Shown: positions 1 to 12,327 of the stretch, in pieces | How the letters are laid out: every line of letters begins with the position of its first letter | How positions within the stretch are numbered: the stretch's first letter is position 1 | Assembly: GCF_029784135.1 (NCBI RefSeq) | Contig: NC_073746.1 | Location: forward strand, 247,699,307-247,763,306 | Source of the DNA: Toxorhynchites rutilus septentrionalis | Taxonomy: Eukaryota > Arthropoda > Insecta > Diptera > Culicidae | Length of the DNA: 64,000 nt | Direction of reading: 5' to 3' | Translations under genes and position numbers: made by a program | Notes under the pieces: generated by a model | Told to the model about the DNA's origin: nothing | What the model saw: the letters and a program-made list of their open reading frames with translations, nothing else | Database searches by the model: none

Positions 1-685
1 AGAAACACAACAGTCTTGTATTAATTTCCATTACGGAGATTCAAAGTGGAATAAGTAAAAAAACAGTTTATATAGATTACAGGAATTATAATTAATGAGA
101 TAAAAGAGTGGAGCAAATAATCCAAACCAATTCCAAATCATTGTGGGAAAATATTTTCAGAAATAGAAAACAAATTTCTAGACTGTAAGGAATTCGTGAA
201 GTTTACCGATTATATTTTGTGTTTGCTAGTAGTATCGGCATCAGTCGAAAGGATTTTTCTACGATGGGTAAGATTTGAACAACAGAAAAGTCATTGCATA
301 AATACTATGGTAATTGTCAAACAGAACTTTGATCTGAAATTTAACAAATTTTATGATAAAACTTGCAAAGATTATGAGAAATACTACTTCGTTATATAGA
401 GATAAGCAGGTACATCTAAGAATGTTTGATTGAATTTATTCTCGGTTTTAATCACCCAAAAAATTCTTCAAAAAAATATTAAATGATGGATATGCATTTT
501 CTTGGTTTACGTGTCCCGTTTTCCGTTATTCCTGAACTATTTGGTCAGTCTAATTATACATATTCTGAGCATTTATTTCAAAGCATCCACGGCAGCCTGA
601 CGATTTGCCGCAGCAAAAGGACATATTTAATACGTGCGCTTATTGTTCCTTGTTTAGCTTGGGTATGCTGATGCATGATGCCAAC
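1..685. other. Unassigned DNA
   Basis: A+T-rich sequence with only short open frames that resemble no family I know. No terminal repeat or promoter is recognised. The last eight bases (ATGCCAAC) are the left target duplication of the hAT-type element that follows. Confidence 0.4.
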
Positions 686-1533
686 CAGGGCTCTGCATAG
701 TCATAGTCAACTGAGGATAGTCAGCTGACTATCTGACTGACTATATCCATAGTCAGTTAGTAATGATTTTTGGCTTCTTCACGCAGTTTCTCCGCTAAAA
801 CGACTGAACAGTCAGTCGGGCGTTTAGTCGCTATCTCCCTCTACCGATTCGACTATATCATTTCATTCTTCCCAATCAAATTGTCCTCATTGCATTTTGA
901 AGTGACTTCCCCCAAAACGAATTCGTTCCTCTCTTTCTCTCACCCATGTACATGTGCATGCATCGATGTTCGAGTTCAACGTGGTTTGGCATACGCTACA
1001 GGTGAGCTAGATTCGTTTGTATCGTACACGAAAATAACTAACACGTATAACATAACGTGCAGTGTGTGTGCGCTATTTTACACGCCTACTAACTAATACT
1101 AACGCGAGGACCTTTATAGCATACTTCATAAATGTCTAAGTTCGTTGGTTTGAGTTCACGATGGGTAGACAATAAACCGTCCATTGATGGGGTAATTTCT
1201 TTTTTGCATTAGAAATCATGTTTTCGTTCCTCTTTATATGGACGTAAAAATAATATTACATACGCAGGTATAAATTAGTGTCAGGGGGAAATGGAAGTGT
1301 GGATTGAAGTCAGTTGAATGAAGAGGCAGATTTGTATTCATTAGTCGAGTCAGTTAAAATAACCACTGACTGGACTAGTTCACCAGTCATCCTCGCTAGT
1401 CAACGCTAGTCAATTCATTTTCTAGTCAAGTCACTTTTTGTTGGCGGCGACTACCGAAGCAGTTCTAGTCGAAGCGAAGCTGCTGAGAGTAGATTCGGTC
1501 CTCATTATTCACCTTCGAAGAATTCGGGCCCTG
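686..1533. mobile_element. hAT-type non-autonomous DNA transposon
   Basis: The element starts CAGGGCTC and ends with the inverse GGGCCCTG, so the terminal repeat is CAGGGCYC. It is flanked on both sides by the same eight bases, ATGCCAAC (678-685 and 1534-1541). An 8-bp duplication with CAGGG-type ends is the hAT signature. Both subterminal regions are rich in the pentamer AGTCA and its inverse (about 699-765 and 1340-1436), as expected of hAT transposase-binding repeats. No transposase-like reading frame is present in the 848 bp, so it would have moved with an enzyme supplied elsewhere. The 8-bp duplication is seen directly; the superfamily call is inference from it. Confidence 0.75.
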
Positions 1534-2687
1534 ATGCCAACAATTATTGGCTTCGCGATGATAATGGTATTAAAAATTATGCCTTTGAAATGGAAAGCAA
1601 GGAAAGCAAGTTAGCCTTGTCTCGCTGAGTATCTATCTTCTGTGTCTATCACATCCCTAAACAGCTTCTAATTTTTCATTTTTTCATGAAAAAACATAGT
1701 TTCTGATTATTCGCTGCGAACGTGATCATTGGGTTCCTTGTCATGTATCGGACAAAGATCGAATTCTATCTCAATTTGGTACAATTTTCATTTGGTTGTT
1801 AAATGTGATTCGTTACAAAGCAAACAGAAAGTGCAAGTTGGTATTTCTCTTCTGGGTTATATCGATGATACTTGTAGTAGTTGAAACATCGTGCTTTTTC
1901 CAAGCATCGATCATTAGCGGTGGATTATATAGGCGGAATAGTATGAGCGAAGGGTAAATCGAAGCGGGCTAATAAAAATTTGTTTTGAACTCACAGTTCC
2001 ACTAATTGTAAGGATGAGAGTGGGTTATATTATTCTGCGATTCCATTCCAAGCGAGTGAGTCGTCTGACATAAGAAACTCATTCATTCGAGAGAATCCCT
2101 CTGGTATCAGCTCTGTGAACAAATTAACTACGTTTTTTTATGAAAAAAGCATTCTACTGCTACTTTAGTCAAAGTTCAAAGAAAAATGCTCCATCGGAAG
2201 GCGCATCTTTGACCTATTTTTATATTAAGCAACTTTTTTTTAATTGCTTTATGAAATCAGAACCTCTCTTCACAAAGGTCCAACGCTATGGACCGGAACA
2301 AATGCTAAACTGAGGGCTCATTGTCTGGGGAATACGCCGGGTAAGATTGAGTCTCCCAGTTCACTTTTATATAATTATCGATAGATCCATCTAGTCTGAC
2401 GTTGTCATGCTATTAAATTATCTTGTTTTGTCTACTTTCCCATATTGATTGTTTACTTTCCAATCAAATGAACTATGCTACGTTCTGAAGCTGAGGTACA
2501 AACCTCTAGCGATGAGCGAATTAATCAAAAGATGATTAGATGATCCGCTATTAGATGCGACAATAAACCGTGTTTATGCGACAAAAAATAATCAGCCAAT
2601 GTGAAAAAAATATTGTTCCCTTCGTTGTTTTAGGTGCTCTCTTTTGACGTTTCTAAAACACAGGAAGATATTGAAATTTTCTGAAAC
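1534..2687. other. Unassigned DNA
   Basis: No recognisable gene, inverted repeat or tandem array. Small poly-A/T runs only. Confidence 0.35.
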
Positions 2688-3133
2688 AATACACTCAAAC
2701 TAGCGTTGGCTGAAAACATTTCATCTTTGGCAGAAATGATGTGCTGGAGGGTCAAATGCGCAAATAATGAGTTGTTTTAAAAGCTTAAAGATGGTTTGTA
2801 TGTATGCGAGCAGACATCTCTTTCTGTTTTTTTTTCTCATTTCATTTTGGATTGTATCAAAAAAAAAATTCATACGACGCCAATGGGGATCGAACCAAGG
2901 CCGGCTGGAATGCAAAGCTATTTCACACGACCACGCTATACATATAGCTGCCAGTGCTGTCATATAAAAGCGTGATAATATTACACCTCATCATAAAATG
3001 AAGTTGGAAAGTGTTTTCTAAGAGGATAAAGAAGAACATAAACGAGAATATATCTTTCTCTGTCTGGTCCGTGTATTTGGCAAATTATACGAAAAGCTTT
3101 CATATGATTTGATTTAAATGTGTCTCCTGTTTC
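2688..3133 (-). repeat. tRNA-like dispersed repeat, copy 1
   Basis: The reverse strand carries TAGCGTGGTCG (A-box-like) and, about 35 nt on, GGTTCGATCCCC, a good RNA polymerase III B box, at 2885-2896. This is followed by a T-rich run and a conserved body of some 170 bp. A second copy in the opposite orientation lies at 33980-34433 and matches over nearly the whole length, including the end with AACGCTAGTTTG. This points to a SINE or a SINE-containing element. A true tRNA gene is excluded because no cloverleaf 3' acceptor closes. Confidence 0.6.
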
Positions 3134-6100
3134 GCTCGCTCATTTTGGCTCTAGCATATATATTATACAAATGATATACACGTATTGGAGAGTAGAATGT
3201 TTTCTGTTATTTTTTTCATTTAATGTAATAAATCGGGATGCCATAACATGTGCTAAAAATTGACTTTGGGTGTAGAAATCAGATTGACATGATCATGTTC
3301 CATTTTTATGAAAATGTTCAAGATCATACTAGATATATACTAGACATGTCAAAGTATAGTATATCGTATTATAAAATTGAATCGCACTCATATTCAGTTA
3401 CAGAAGTTAAACTCATTTTAATTATTTATTCGCTCGTCATTTGATTCATTCTTTTCTGAATTAATTTCATTCATTCAAAAAGCTGAAACTCGTACGGCGT
3501 ATGATTTCGATCCGTCGTTTGAGCGGACCACAGCTGTGCATATATTATTTATGAATGAATACCGCCAACGCGAAAATGTGTTTCGCTGTTGTTCGCACAT
3601 ACGTCGTAGGTGTTGTCTTACTTGTAGCTTGTTGTGGAGCAGCTTTGGGGATTTATGAATGAAAGCCAACCGACAGCCACTCATACATCGGTGTAACATT
3701 GTATAAAAATATGCACCCGGTGCAACTTGAACTCTCGTGAGCTCATGAATAGAATGAACCATTGCACCCTGATTACCCTATTAGTGCGAAACACGTTTTG
3801 TGAATCGTATGTGCAATTTAGCAATTTTGTGCTCGAAAGCTCTTTGATAGTGCCGAGGAGCCAATAGCAGCGGCAGAAAAAGGACAACGCAAATTGATAT
3901 CACGTCGGTTACACGGCGTTGCAAACGAAACGAGCTTTTACTATTATGCATATCAGGTTGAAAGTAGGTAATTGGGGTAAAAAGTGAAAGATATGCGCAC
4001 TGAACTTGTTTCATGTTATTCGGCAGGTGGGTCCAATAAGCCACTGGATACTTTTTTTGTTTAAAACATACTCCACTCTTTTTTTCCTAATAACTAACTT
4101 TCAAGATTTGATATTCGAAACAAACATTTCACTCGTTTTGTTTTTTTTTATTATTGCAGAAACACGTTCATACGAGTGTTATTCATTAACATTCATTTTC
4201 GGCCGAGACAGATTCCACACCCTATCTAATCGGCGGTGATTTACGGTGTGATTCAGCGCTCAGGTGGCGCCAACGGCTCGCCTCACGGTAAACAACAATT
4301 TGTCGCTTTTGTGACTTCGTCCGATAGTAACACCCTCATTACCATTAATCTCTAGTCCCAGTCGCCACGAAATAAGGCGAATAACCCGTAGCAAAACTTC
4401 ACATTTCCGCCAATCAGACTCCTCTCGTCTCATGTTGGATCCCTACCACCCACGCTCGAATCATTATTGTTTCTCATTAGGCGTAGAGACACGCCGAGAA
4501 TCGTCGTTTGCCACGCTAAAATGAAAACGAATGAAGGATACCTCTCTGTCTCTCCGCCTACGAATTGCGGGGTTGTATTGGTCATTTCCGGTTTGATTTA
4601 CGACGTTTTAGCACTTAATCAAGAGTATACTCTTCGAGTAGAAGGGCTGCTGCTGCTGTAACTTTCGCCCACGGCAGGACCGGATCTTCTCATATTCGGG
4701 GAGATTTCGACACTGTGAAAAAAAATCTTTTTTGGTTTAACACATTGTGAAACAAATTAAAAACGTTGGAATCAGAACGAGCAGAAGATTGGTTTTCACA
4801 TAAACTGGGCTTTGGAAGCAATCGATACATATTTTGTATTTATATCACTATAATTTGCTCATGAGCTATGATAGACTCTACACTTTATTGTTTCTCGGTA
4901 ATTCGAAAAAAATTTAAGCGAAAAAAAAAATTTTAAACGTCAATAATGACGCCATTTGTGTCGAGAGACTTATTCGAAAACATTCTGTGATTGTCTATCT
5001 TCATCTGAGGTACACTCGACAAATAAAATATGTTGAAAAAACCTTTTCAAATCAAATGGTTTCATCGTGATTAAACATAATAATGATACAGATAATGTAC
5101 TTAAAACATAAAAAATAATAAGGTAAATGGCAGTTTGTAGTTATCATACCCCTTCCTTAATTAATCTAAGGGATGGATGGCCAAACGGTAGTCCGCGGTC
5201 TAACGGTCGTCTGCGTAGGTATTCCTAGGCGCCCGCCAGCCGGTCTAGGATTGTGTCACCTCCAAACGCAATGGATTAAATATCCCTTCACATTTTGCCA
5301 TGATCATTTTATGAGGTGTTTTGGCTAACCTCAATCTAACATATTAACTGTAAGAGTCTTCACTCAAGTTTCCGTTTTAATATTTACTTTAAGATTGTTA
5401 GTTATTTAATATTAACACATCCAGTTGTTTAACCATAACTTGTAATAACGCAAAAAATTGTCATTATGAAGAATTTAAACAATGTTCTCTCCAGGCATAT
5501 CCTTTGTGAAATGACCAATTGAAAATGCTGGAAACATCCGGTATAAGGTTTCGAAAATCAATAGAGACAAATTTTTTTGAAGAAAACTTCGCCTTTGAAG
5601 ACTGCGAATGCGAGTTAGTTTTAATGAAGTGTTGTTATTTACATTTCAAAATGATTTTAAAGCAATGATAAGTAATGCGAAATTATTGTGCAAATTATTT
5701 CCAAGAAATATGGTCATGAATAGGACAACAGTGTTGAATGAGAAATTAAAAATTTTTAAAATTAAATATGGGGCTCTATTATGTAATTCTAGTCAAACAA
5801 AATTTTGCTCATTAGCTCTATTTTGCTGTTAAAGATACAGTCGGATGAAAGCTGTCGGCATAATTTTTCGAGCCGTTTGGTTTGCTTGTTGCCTTCATGA
5901 TGTTTTGCCTCAAGAAACATTTCGGTCACGTTATGCAATATGCAATTTGCTGAAGTTCGATAAAATTCTATTGATTTATAAAATACGAAAATTTGTTCGT
6001 CGTGATAGTTATTGACCGTTCGATTCAAGTTACATGAAAGGGATCAAAATTTCCAATAGATAATTCTTATACTTCTAGCCAATTGATGAACAAAATAATC

Positions 6101-7265
6101 ATCTTGGGTGTATTTTTATGGAAAATAAATGCTATGTATGTTCACAAATGACAATTTCCATAAATAAAATCAAAAGTCATTGAATATTTATAAGCATGAC
6201 CTAAAGTTCGGTCACAGACCGAGAATGATAAATTTCGTTTTGAGAAGGCTGAATGACTAATGAAACTGGATGAAGTTGAAAAAATTCTGGGGTTTTTTCA
6301 TTACATACAGTAATTCGCCTCTAAATGGACATCTGGCTAATTGGAAGAATATGTAATGCGCACGAATAATTTGATATTTGATCCTCTAACTGGACATTTT
6401 TGTAAACATCCTTAGTGCAAGTTTCTACAACACGATAAATTTTTAGGAGTGTTTTCAACCATTTTCCAACCATTTTACTAGATTATGTATTTTGCACACT
6501 TTTCTAATGGTTGTTTGTTAGATTTTCAATGATTTCCTGTTTTATGTTGTTTCACATTGTGCTGTGTTTGTTGATATGTCCAATTACAGGTTACAATCGC
6601 CTCTACAATATCACGATATTAAGCCGAGTGGTTTGCTCGTTACGTGAGGACATCCCATTACCTTTTGCAAGTAGTGAAATGTAATGATGGAACTGCTGCA
6701 TTAAACCAAGGAGTAGTTACTTTTGTGTCAATCCACATCAACTTATATCCGCCCATATTCCTCTCAGCTGAACGTCAGAAGGTTTGAACGCTCCAATCCC
6801 AACAGATGTGAGAAACTACAATACAACGACGATGTTTACATGCTAAAATACACAGAACATTTTTTCTAATACGAAAAACAGTTAAAAACATTGAAAAAAT
6901 TGGTGGCAATATAGTTGCCACTGCCCGTCTAGCGGTAAACACTTGATGGTTAACATGATTTTTTTTATATTTGAATTTTTGATGTTAGTTTCAACAAATA
7001 CAACTCATGATCAGACTCATCAGGCCCTCAACAGTTTATATGTATTGAAAACTTCAACAAATTGGCTGTTTTTTGACTCTTCGGGAAATTTGCTCTTCTT
7101 GCTCTAAATTGGGAGTTGTTAACACGAAAATGGTTCCAAAATGAACAGTTTAGTTTTTTATTTTTTCGCCCTCAAAAAAAATCAGGCATGTTGCTAGATA
7201 TCAGAACTAGTCACCACATAAGGCTAGATGTGATAATTTATTGTTAAAGAAGAGATTAAAATAAA
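3134..7265. other. Long unassigned interval
   Basis: About 4 kb with no gene or intact element that I can support. At 6903-6940 and 7271-7309 two similar segments (GGCAATAYAGTTGCCAC) occur in the same orientation. The second runs into ACCCGTAAATGGGTTAA, which resembles a piggyBac-type end with its TTAA at 7306-7309. These may be solo ends of one MITE family. The rest is low-complexity A+T-rich DNA. Confidence 0.35.
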
Positions 7266-7339
7266 AAGATTGGTTGCAATACAGTTGCCACCACCCGTAA
7301 ATGGGTTAAAGTATTAAGTATTATGGAAAATTTTCAGAC

Positions 7340-7474
7340 AACTTTGACTTTGTGTATATATTATGTTAACGTTACCTAAATTGAGCGAGAGGGAGGTTTG
7401 TCTTGCGTTACTTATTGTTACAAGGATACCAAAAACCGCATTTTAGCGTTACGTAATTTATGTACAACGCCCTA
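7340..7474. repeat. Solo end of the GGCGT-type MITE
   Basis: The segment ending TTTTAGCGTTACGTAATTTA then TGTACAACGCCCT matches the terminal repeat of the complete 160-bp element at 11595-11754. The other end is more diverged (GTTAACGTTACC near 7365). It is a decayed relative of that family. Confidence 0.45.
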
Positions 7475-7962
7475 TTAATGAAGGAATCGGTGTGATAACG
7501 TAAAACAGCTACTTGTCTCATTATTTTTCAGTTTATAGTACATTATAGTACATTATTAGTTTTTAGTACATTATCTGTACATAAACATATTCCTCTACAA
7601 TGATACCATTCATCTTTTGTATTAATTCGTATTTCTCAAAAATGTTTTCATGATGTACTCTATTCTATTCGTCAAATCATTCCATTTGATTTTATTTTGG
7701 ATTTATGTTGTTCATAATTAAACTATACTCTCCAAGTGAATTGGCGCATAAAAATCTCATCAATCCATCATGGAATGACTGAGTAGTAAGCGTTTGTAAT
7801 TGAACATTTTTCTAGATTAGATCGATTTAAGTTTTTCAATTTGTTCCCCCACTATGTTCCAGAAAGACGTAATCTTACGTCAAAAAAGGAAAGATGAGAA
7901 AGAGTTTTTACTTTTCCAGTACAGATGAAAATGCGATAACAGTGATGGGAAAACGGACATGT

Positions 7963-8148
7963 TAAGAAGAACATCAATTATATCTTTGGAAACTCATGTT
8001 TCCCAGAAATTAAATGCAATTTTTTACAAATATATTGTTTTTCGAATTAATCGGCCTGATTGGTTCTGCAAAAAAAAGTGTTTTTCAATGTTTTTACGGA
8101 AATTAAAACAGACCGAAAGTAAAACCTTTTTTCCGACGCGGGTTAACA
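7963..8148 (+). repeat. Dispersed repeat shared with 42300-42487
   Basis: This block (AACATCAATTATATCTTTGG near its start, AAATTAAAACAGACC near its end) recurs in reverse orientation at 42300-42487 with moderate divergence. Its short open frame is also similar in the two copies, but no coding family is recognised. The element type is unknown. Confidence 0.5.
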
Positions 8149-8253
8149 CGTAACTCGATATGTACCGAAGAATTAGCCGGTACTGCAAATGCGCTTGAAA
8201 CCAAGCCGGTACTTAATAAATGGCGATCGATAATGTGTTGACATACCGTAATA

Positions 8254-9422
8254 TTAGGCTGTCAAAAAAGCCCTGCGGTATTTCCGCGAGGTGTCGTTGT
8301 AAGCGCGTAGTTCTAGTTGTATTCATTGTATCGAGTCATACTATAGCTTGTTGGAAAGGTATTTTCGCTATAATATAGTCCTTGACAGTGTTTTGTTTGG
8401 TTAAGTCGTTCGTGAGTTATAGTGTCGCAAATATGGAGCAAAACAAAGAGAAAATCCGACATATTTACTATGTACTACTACTATGAAAAAGGCAAAAATG
8501 AAGATGCGCCACGCTCCGGAAGGCCTGTCGTCGAAAATTGCGACAAAATCGCTGAATTAGCCGAGAAAGACCGGCATAGTAGCAGCCGTAGCATCGGCCG
8601 AGATAAGTCATCAAACCGTTATTAACCATTTGAAGAAGCTTGGATTCACAAAGAAGCTCGATGTATGAGTGCCACACACGTTGACGCAAAAAAACATCTT
8701 TGACCGTATCGACGCATGTGAATCGCTGCTGAATCGCAACAAAATCGATCCGTTTCTGAAGCGGATGGTGACTGGCGATGAAAAGTGGGTCACTTACGAC
8801 AACGTGAAGCGCAAACGGTCGTGGTCGAAGCCCGCTGAAGTGGCTCAGACGATGGCCAAGCCCTCATTAACGGCCAGGAAGGTTCTGCTGTGTGTTTGGT
8901 GGGATTGTCAAGGAATAATCTATTATGAGCTGCTTCCCTATGGCCAAACGTTCAATTCGGACCTGTACTGCCAAAAACTAGACCACTTGAAGGTAGCACT
9001 CATGAAGAAGAGGCCATCTTTGATAAACAGAGGCCGCATTGTCTTCCATCAGGACAACGCCAGGCCACACACTTCTTTGGTGACGCGCCAGAAGCTCCGG
9101 GAGCTCGGATGGGAGGTTCTTTTGCATCCGCCGTATAGTCCGGACCTTGCACCAAGTGACTACCACCTGTTTTGTCCATGGCGAACGAGCTAGGTAGTCA
9201 GAAGCTAGCCACAAAAGAGGCCTGTGAAAATTGGCTATCCGAGTTTGTTTGCCAATACGGAAGCGAGCTTCTATAATAGGGGTATTATGAAGTTGGCATC
9301 TCGTTGGGAACAAGTCATCGAACAAAACGGCGCATATTTGACTTAAAACAGATGATTGTAACTAATTTTATGAACAAATGAAAATTAAAAAAAAATACCA
9401 CAGGACTTTTTTGACAGCCTAA
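8254..9422 (+). mobile_element. mariner DNA transposon, internally deleted
   Basis: Terminal inverted repeats of about 28 bp begin TTAGGCTGTCAAAAAAG at both ends and are flanked by TA dinucleotides (8252-8253 and 9423-9424), the Tc1/mariner target duplication. The 1169-bp length is roughly 100 bp short of a typical 1.3-kb mariner. The shortfall matches a deletion in the N-terminal part of the transposase gene. The ends are well preserved (two differences over the first 25 bp), so the element could still be moved in trans. Confidence 0.9.
8433..9346 (+). pseudogene. mariner transposase pseudogene (DD34D)
   Basis: The gene once encoded the cut-and-paste transposase of the surrounding mariner. 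The catalytic core is readable at 8669-9177: VTGDEKWV gives the first Asp, HQDNARPH the second and YSPDLAPSD the third. Exactly 34 residues separate the last two, the mariner DD34D spacing. The C-terminal block ending in EQNGAYLT and TAA at 9344-9346 is present in another frame. Breaks: a frame change soon after the ATG at 8433; loss of about 40 codons between EKGKN and EDAPRSGRP, removing most of the helix-turn-helix DNA-binding domain; a frameshift near 8598; a TGA at 8666-8668 in place of the usual Trp of a WVPH-type motif; and a disrupted stretch near 9175-9215. It cannot make active enzyme. Confidence 0.9.
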
Positions 9423-9424
9423 TA

Positions 9425-10984
9425 TAACCACCAGTGAAATAAATTTTCAAATTGAACAAATTATAATGCTTAATATCGAGGCCGCAAAAATTTCAATTCA
9501 ATTATATATAATTTTCGGTTTTGTTTCCCTTCTCTACTTTTGTCAGTATTCATTGTCTTAGGGTGGTTTAAATATTATAGAATAACATGTAGGAGAGGTT
9601 CTCATTAACAGAAATTTTAAACTCATAATGTAACTGTATAAATCAACCACCTGTCCAGATTACCCCCACTGTCCGTCTTACCCGTTCTTACCGTTCTTCA
9701 AGGTGAACTGTTTTGTCTACCTCCGTCCGGTGGCGACATTCGAGTTTGGGACCCAAACTTGTTTCAATCTGATTAGAAGACCATCGGGTCTGTTAGAGCA
9801 ACTGTTGCAGTTTCAAATTTCAAAAAATTGAATAAAGTTTTTTTTTCTTGGAGATTTCTAATTAGGCTTAACGCGTTAACGCGTTAATGGCGTTAATGAC
9901 CCTAGCATAACTTATTTTCTCCAAATTTTTCGGTATTGCCACCAAAACTTATCATTATAATATATAAACAATCATGTTCATTATTTCATCATTTTTAAAA
10001 ATATGTTTTATATTTTTTTTATTTTTCCGCCACTTGCTGAAAAATTGATTTTATTCGGAAAAAATAAACTAAAATTCATAGTTTTTTTTTTCAAAGAATT
10101 GATCATTCCACCTGAAATTATTATCATTGTCGCTTCTCAAATTCGAAGTACAAAGCTCAATGCCGTCAACGCGAATAGAAGCGATACATGCTGGGTTGCT
10201 AGATTGCTAGATTGCAAGAATACAAGGATAAATGATCTTGGTTTGACCGACTTGGGGTGTTTTTACGCAACTAGTAAATGCAAATCGATTTTTCTTCATG
10301 AAAATCGTACATAATCGATACGTGGGTTTGTTGAAAAGCCTCAAGTCTCTAGTTGCTAATACTACCATAAGTTATTGAAATTATTCAAGTTTTTATGTTT
10401 TTTAACGATTTTCCTTAAAGAAAAATTATGATCATGGTTTGTACGGTTTTAGAAATCACCATTTTTGAATGAAAACATTCGAATTTTCAAGTATATGTTG
10501 CATTTCTCATTGCATGAGTTTACTGTCATCATATTGATCCATTCATAATTTAGAATTCCTTCAGAATAATTCTTTTTCTTGGGCATTTTAAAAGTGTTCA
10601 CCTCAACACTCTCAACACAGATAAACTTTATTTCTGCTATGCGCGAAAGACACCATAAACAAAGCGAAGCGGTTGCCATAGAAATCATGTGGACAAATAA
10701 CATTATTGAATTGGACAACTCATGATCAGAATTGAGTTCATCAAAATGCGTTAATTTATTGGTATAGCTATGTAAATCTGATACAAATGGTGTGCAAGAC
10801 ATCGACATCGAATTATTCCACATACTCAACATTTACTCATACCGTTGGTGTAAGTCACTCCACCATCTTTATGCGATTGATCGTGATATCGGTAAGTCAT
10901 GTTGCTAAAATTACCAACATTGCAGATTGCCTTTACAAATTCAATTAATTGAAAAAAACAGGAAATGGGTTATATCTATGGAGT
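9425..10984. other. Unassigned DNA
   Basis: No gene found. A short reiteration of GCGTTAA/CGTTAATG occurs near 9868-9898. The remainder is A+T-rich with frames that look like noise. Confidence 0.35.
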
Positions 10985-11096
10985 GACGTAGGACTATCGT
11001 TGATTTAGAGATCATTTGTTTGAAGTTGAATCTAAATCCATCCTGAATGAATGAATAAATAAATATTTGGGTGACTTCAAAAACGAGAGTGTTACG

Positions 11097-11345
11097 TTGG
11101 AGCATCAAGGTTTTATGCATCCAATATTGGATACAAAAAACCTTGTTCTGAAGAATAATCTTCAGAAGCTTTCCTGCTAACTGCACTTGATTGACAAATC
11201 ACAAAACCAAATGTATGTGGTCGCAGTATTATATGGATAGAAAACATTAAAATAAACTCGCTTGAATGTAATTTTGAATTCCAAGGGGAACTGGCAGATT
11301 ATTTTTCAGCAACGATCATTTCTTTCCAGGTTTCCTCTCGATAAC
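11097..11345 (+). repeat. Histone-block repeat R, copy 1
   Basis: This block runs from GCATCCAATATTGGATA through TTCAGAAGCTTTCC to GGCAGATTATTTTTCAGCAA. It is repeated at about 11909-12210 and 15443-15720, with a partial version at 15376-15480. The copies share order and many exact 15-20 base stretches. Function unknown. All copies lie in the same 5-kb block as the H3 pseudogenes, two of them within a few hundred bases of an H3 copy. A (TG)n microsatellite follows copies 1 and 3. Confidence 0.65.
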
Positions 11346-11424
11346 CAGCAAACGAAAAGAGTTGCGCACGTGTATGTGTGTGTGTGTGGCGGCTGCTTCT
11401 ATGTCTTCCCGAGGAACCGTATTT

Positions 11425-11464
11425 CGATGCTGATACTCTCTTGGTCACGAGAGTATCAGCATCG
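11425..11464. repeat. Perfect short hairpin
   Basis: Two 16-base arms, CGATGCTGATACTCTC (11425-11440) and its exact inverse (11449-11464), surround an 8-base loop. The hairpin lies between repeat R copy 1 and the MITE at 11595. No flanking features of a microRNA or terminator stand out. Confidence 0.8.
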
Positions 11465-11594
11465 GCTTTTCTGCGCTCCCTCACAGTTAAAACAAACTGA
11501 TTGCATTTCAGGTCAGGTCAGGCCAGGTAATGAATCCCTCGATCCCTCGCCGTTCAGCTCGTTCAGTAACGATGTTGTCTTGTCGATGTCCTCA

Positions 11595-11754
11595 GGCGTC
11601 GTGCACAAATTACGTAACGCTAAAAATCCGAATTCTGAACCACCTCTCCCCTCCCCCCCTTTCGTAACGCAATTTCCTATCTCTAATAAACAGAAAGTAA
11701 CGCAACATCTACCCCCTCCCCCCTTATCACGTTACGTAATTTGTGCACGACGCC
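11595..11754. mobile_element. 160-bp MITE with TCA target duplication
   Basis: Inverted ends GGCGTCGTGCACAAATTACG and its exact inverse are flanked by TCA on both sides (11592-11594 and 11755-11757). The interior is C-rich (CCCCTCCCCCC type). The element carries no gene. A 3-bp duplication fits PIF/Harbinger- or CMC-like transposition, but the sequence does not decide between them. Related solo sequence lies at 7340-7474 and, weakly, near 40850-40912. Confidence 0.75.
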
Positions 11755-11908
11755 TCACGAAAAATGAATCGGTTTCACCACCACAATATCATTTCAGTAT
11801 GCTTTTCGTGCGTGATTGAATCGAGAGAAGGTGTGGTTTACGATGGCAATTTGGAAGGCAAACTAGAGGAGAATGAACTCTCTGAGTATGAAAATTTCGG
11901 CGACTGAG

Positions 11909-12210
11909 CAATAATCGATTGAAAATTGTATAATTTTCGCGATAAGAAACATTTTCCGTTTTTCATGTTATGCATCCATTATTGGATACGAAAATATCCT
12001 ATTGATGGGAAAGAATATTCTTCAGAAGCTTTCCAGCTAATTACACTTGATTGAAAAATTACGAAATCAAATGTATTTGGTCGCTGTGTTCGCCATATAA
12101 TTAGAAAACATTAAAATAAACTCTTTCGCATGGATGTATTCTTCAATTCCCAGGGAACTGGCAGATTATTTTTCAGCAACGATTAGATCTTTCCGGAATT
12201 TTCTCGATGC
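11909..12210 (+). repeat. Histone-block repeat R, copy 2
   Basis: The second copy of repeat R includes the upstream stretch GAAACATTTTCCGTTTTTCATG (split by one base in copy 3), the CAATATTGG-like core and the GGCAGATTATTTTTCAGCAA end. It stops about 25 bp before the 3' flank of H3 pseudogene A, so repeat and pseudogene may belong to one larger repeated unit. Confidence 0.65.
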
Positions 12211-12287
12211 TGTATGGCATCCACACGAAAATTCTCGTTTCAGTTTGGCCTGTAAAACTTTTCTAAACTCTAATCCATCAAATTTGG

Positions 12288-12303
12288 AGCCCTGAAAAGG
12301 GCC
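12288..12303 (-). terminator. Histone 3' stem-loop, copy A
   Basis: The reverse strand reads GGCCCTTTTCAGGGCT, the replication-dependent histone mRNA 3' stem-loop: a 6-bp stem with a four-base TTTC loop, with one G-T pair at the base. It lies about 25 bases downstream of the last H3 codon, the usual histone position. Confidence 0.85.
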
Positions 12304-12327
12304 GTTGATTATATGCTAAGCTAATAT

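Noticed and set aside
5168..5290. tRNA-like or SINE head at GGCCAAACGGTAG
   Set aside because: No B box follows at a suitable distance and there is no second copy in the window.
11262..11819. 185-codon frame with Pro-rich C-terminal part
   Set aside because: It crosses repeat R, a hairpin, a (TG)n run and the 160-bp MITE. The Pro-rich part is the C-rich interior of the MITE.
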